The notes under the pieces are model-generated. The model had not been told where the DNA came from. It made no database searches and saw only the letters and a program-made list of their open reading frames with translations. 21,201 nt of DNA from CAZTZL01 sp964537715 (GTDB lineage Bacteria > Zhuqueibacterota > QNDG01 > DSAB01): NCBI GenBank assembly GCA_964537715.1, contig CAZIAH010000069.1, forward strand, positions 1-21,201. Direction: 5' to 3'. The position numbers were made by a program, and so were the translations under genes. The first letter of the stretch is position 1. Every line of letters starts with the position of its first letter. Of the stretch, positions 21,153 through 21,201 are shown in pieces.

Positions 21153-21201
21153 ATGTGAAAAGTCAAGTTATTTCTTGCTTCCTGAGTTAAAATTAGGCTA
21201 A

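Overview
This is a bacterial window of moderate GC with AT-rich patches. Four secreted proteins end in the same tail of about 80 residues, which opens with an N-Y-P-N-P-F-N-P block and closes with S-G-V-Y-(F/L)-x and a basic K/R end. This is the Por-secretion / type IX secretion (T9SS) C-terminal sorting domain. It points to the FCB supergroup, and the NPFNP form is commoner in Ignavibacteria, Calditrichaeota, KSB1 and Marinimicrobia-like lineages than in classical Bacteroidetes. That placement is an inference from tail style; there is no rRNA or phylogenetic marker here.

Layout. 1-3983 (minus) is a two-gene carbohydrate operon: a lipoprotein-like six-hairpin (GH65-like) glycosidase followed by a GH31 alpha-glycosidase cut off by the window edge. 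4275-6210 (minus) is a compact AT-rich module: an autoregulator-like XRE-HTH/ImmA-IrrE metallopeptidase, a PIN-domain nuclease and an overlapping 57-residue basic protein, preceded by a promoter covered by palindromes. 6558-9175 (plus) holds a secreted DUF4380 protein, a VOC protein and a cupin. 9682-12774 (minus) holds a DUF2264 (alpha/alpha)6-barrel protein and a GNAT/YoaP-like acetyltransferase. 13182-18489 (plus) is a probable three-gene esterase operon: two tandem paralogous SGNH esterases with discoidin-like and T9SS domains, then a sialate-O-acetylesterase-like protein. 18566-19468 is a PhzF-family isomerase that looks transferred. 19601-20923 is a secreted NodB polysaccharide deacetylase with a T9SS tail, followed by a clear terminator and a cluster of dispersed repeats.

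How it fits together. Most of the window is a polysaccharide-processing region: exported deacetylases and esterases strip acetyl groups, and the GH31, GH65-like and DUF2264 proteins act on glycosides. It is interrupted by single genes or modules of different base composition (the XRE-ImmA/PIN module, VOC, PhzF). Five copies of a two-hairpin intergenic repeat, all in the same orientation, sit at boundaries: copies flank the XRE-ImmA/PIN module on both sides, the DUF4380 gene on both sides and the VOC gene on both sides.

The most interesting candidate for an under-described system is the three-gene XRE-ImmA / PIN / small basic protein module. No tRNA, rRNA, CRISPR array, transposase or phage gene was seen.
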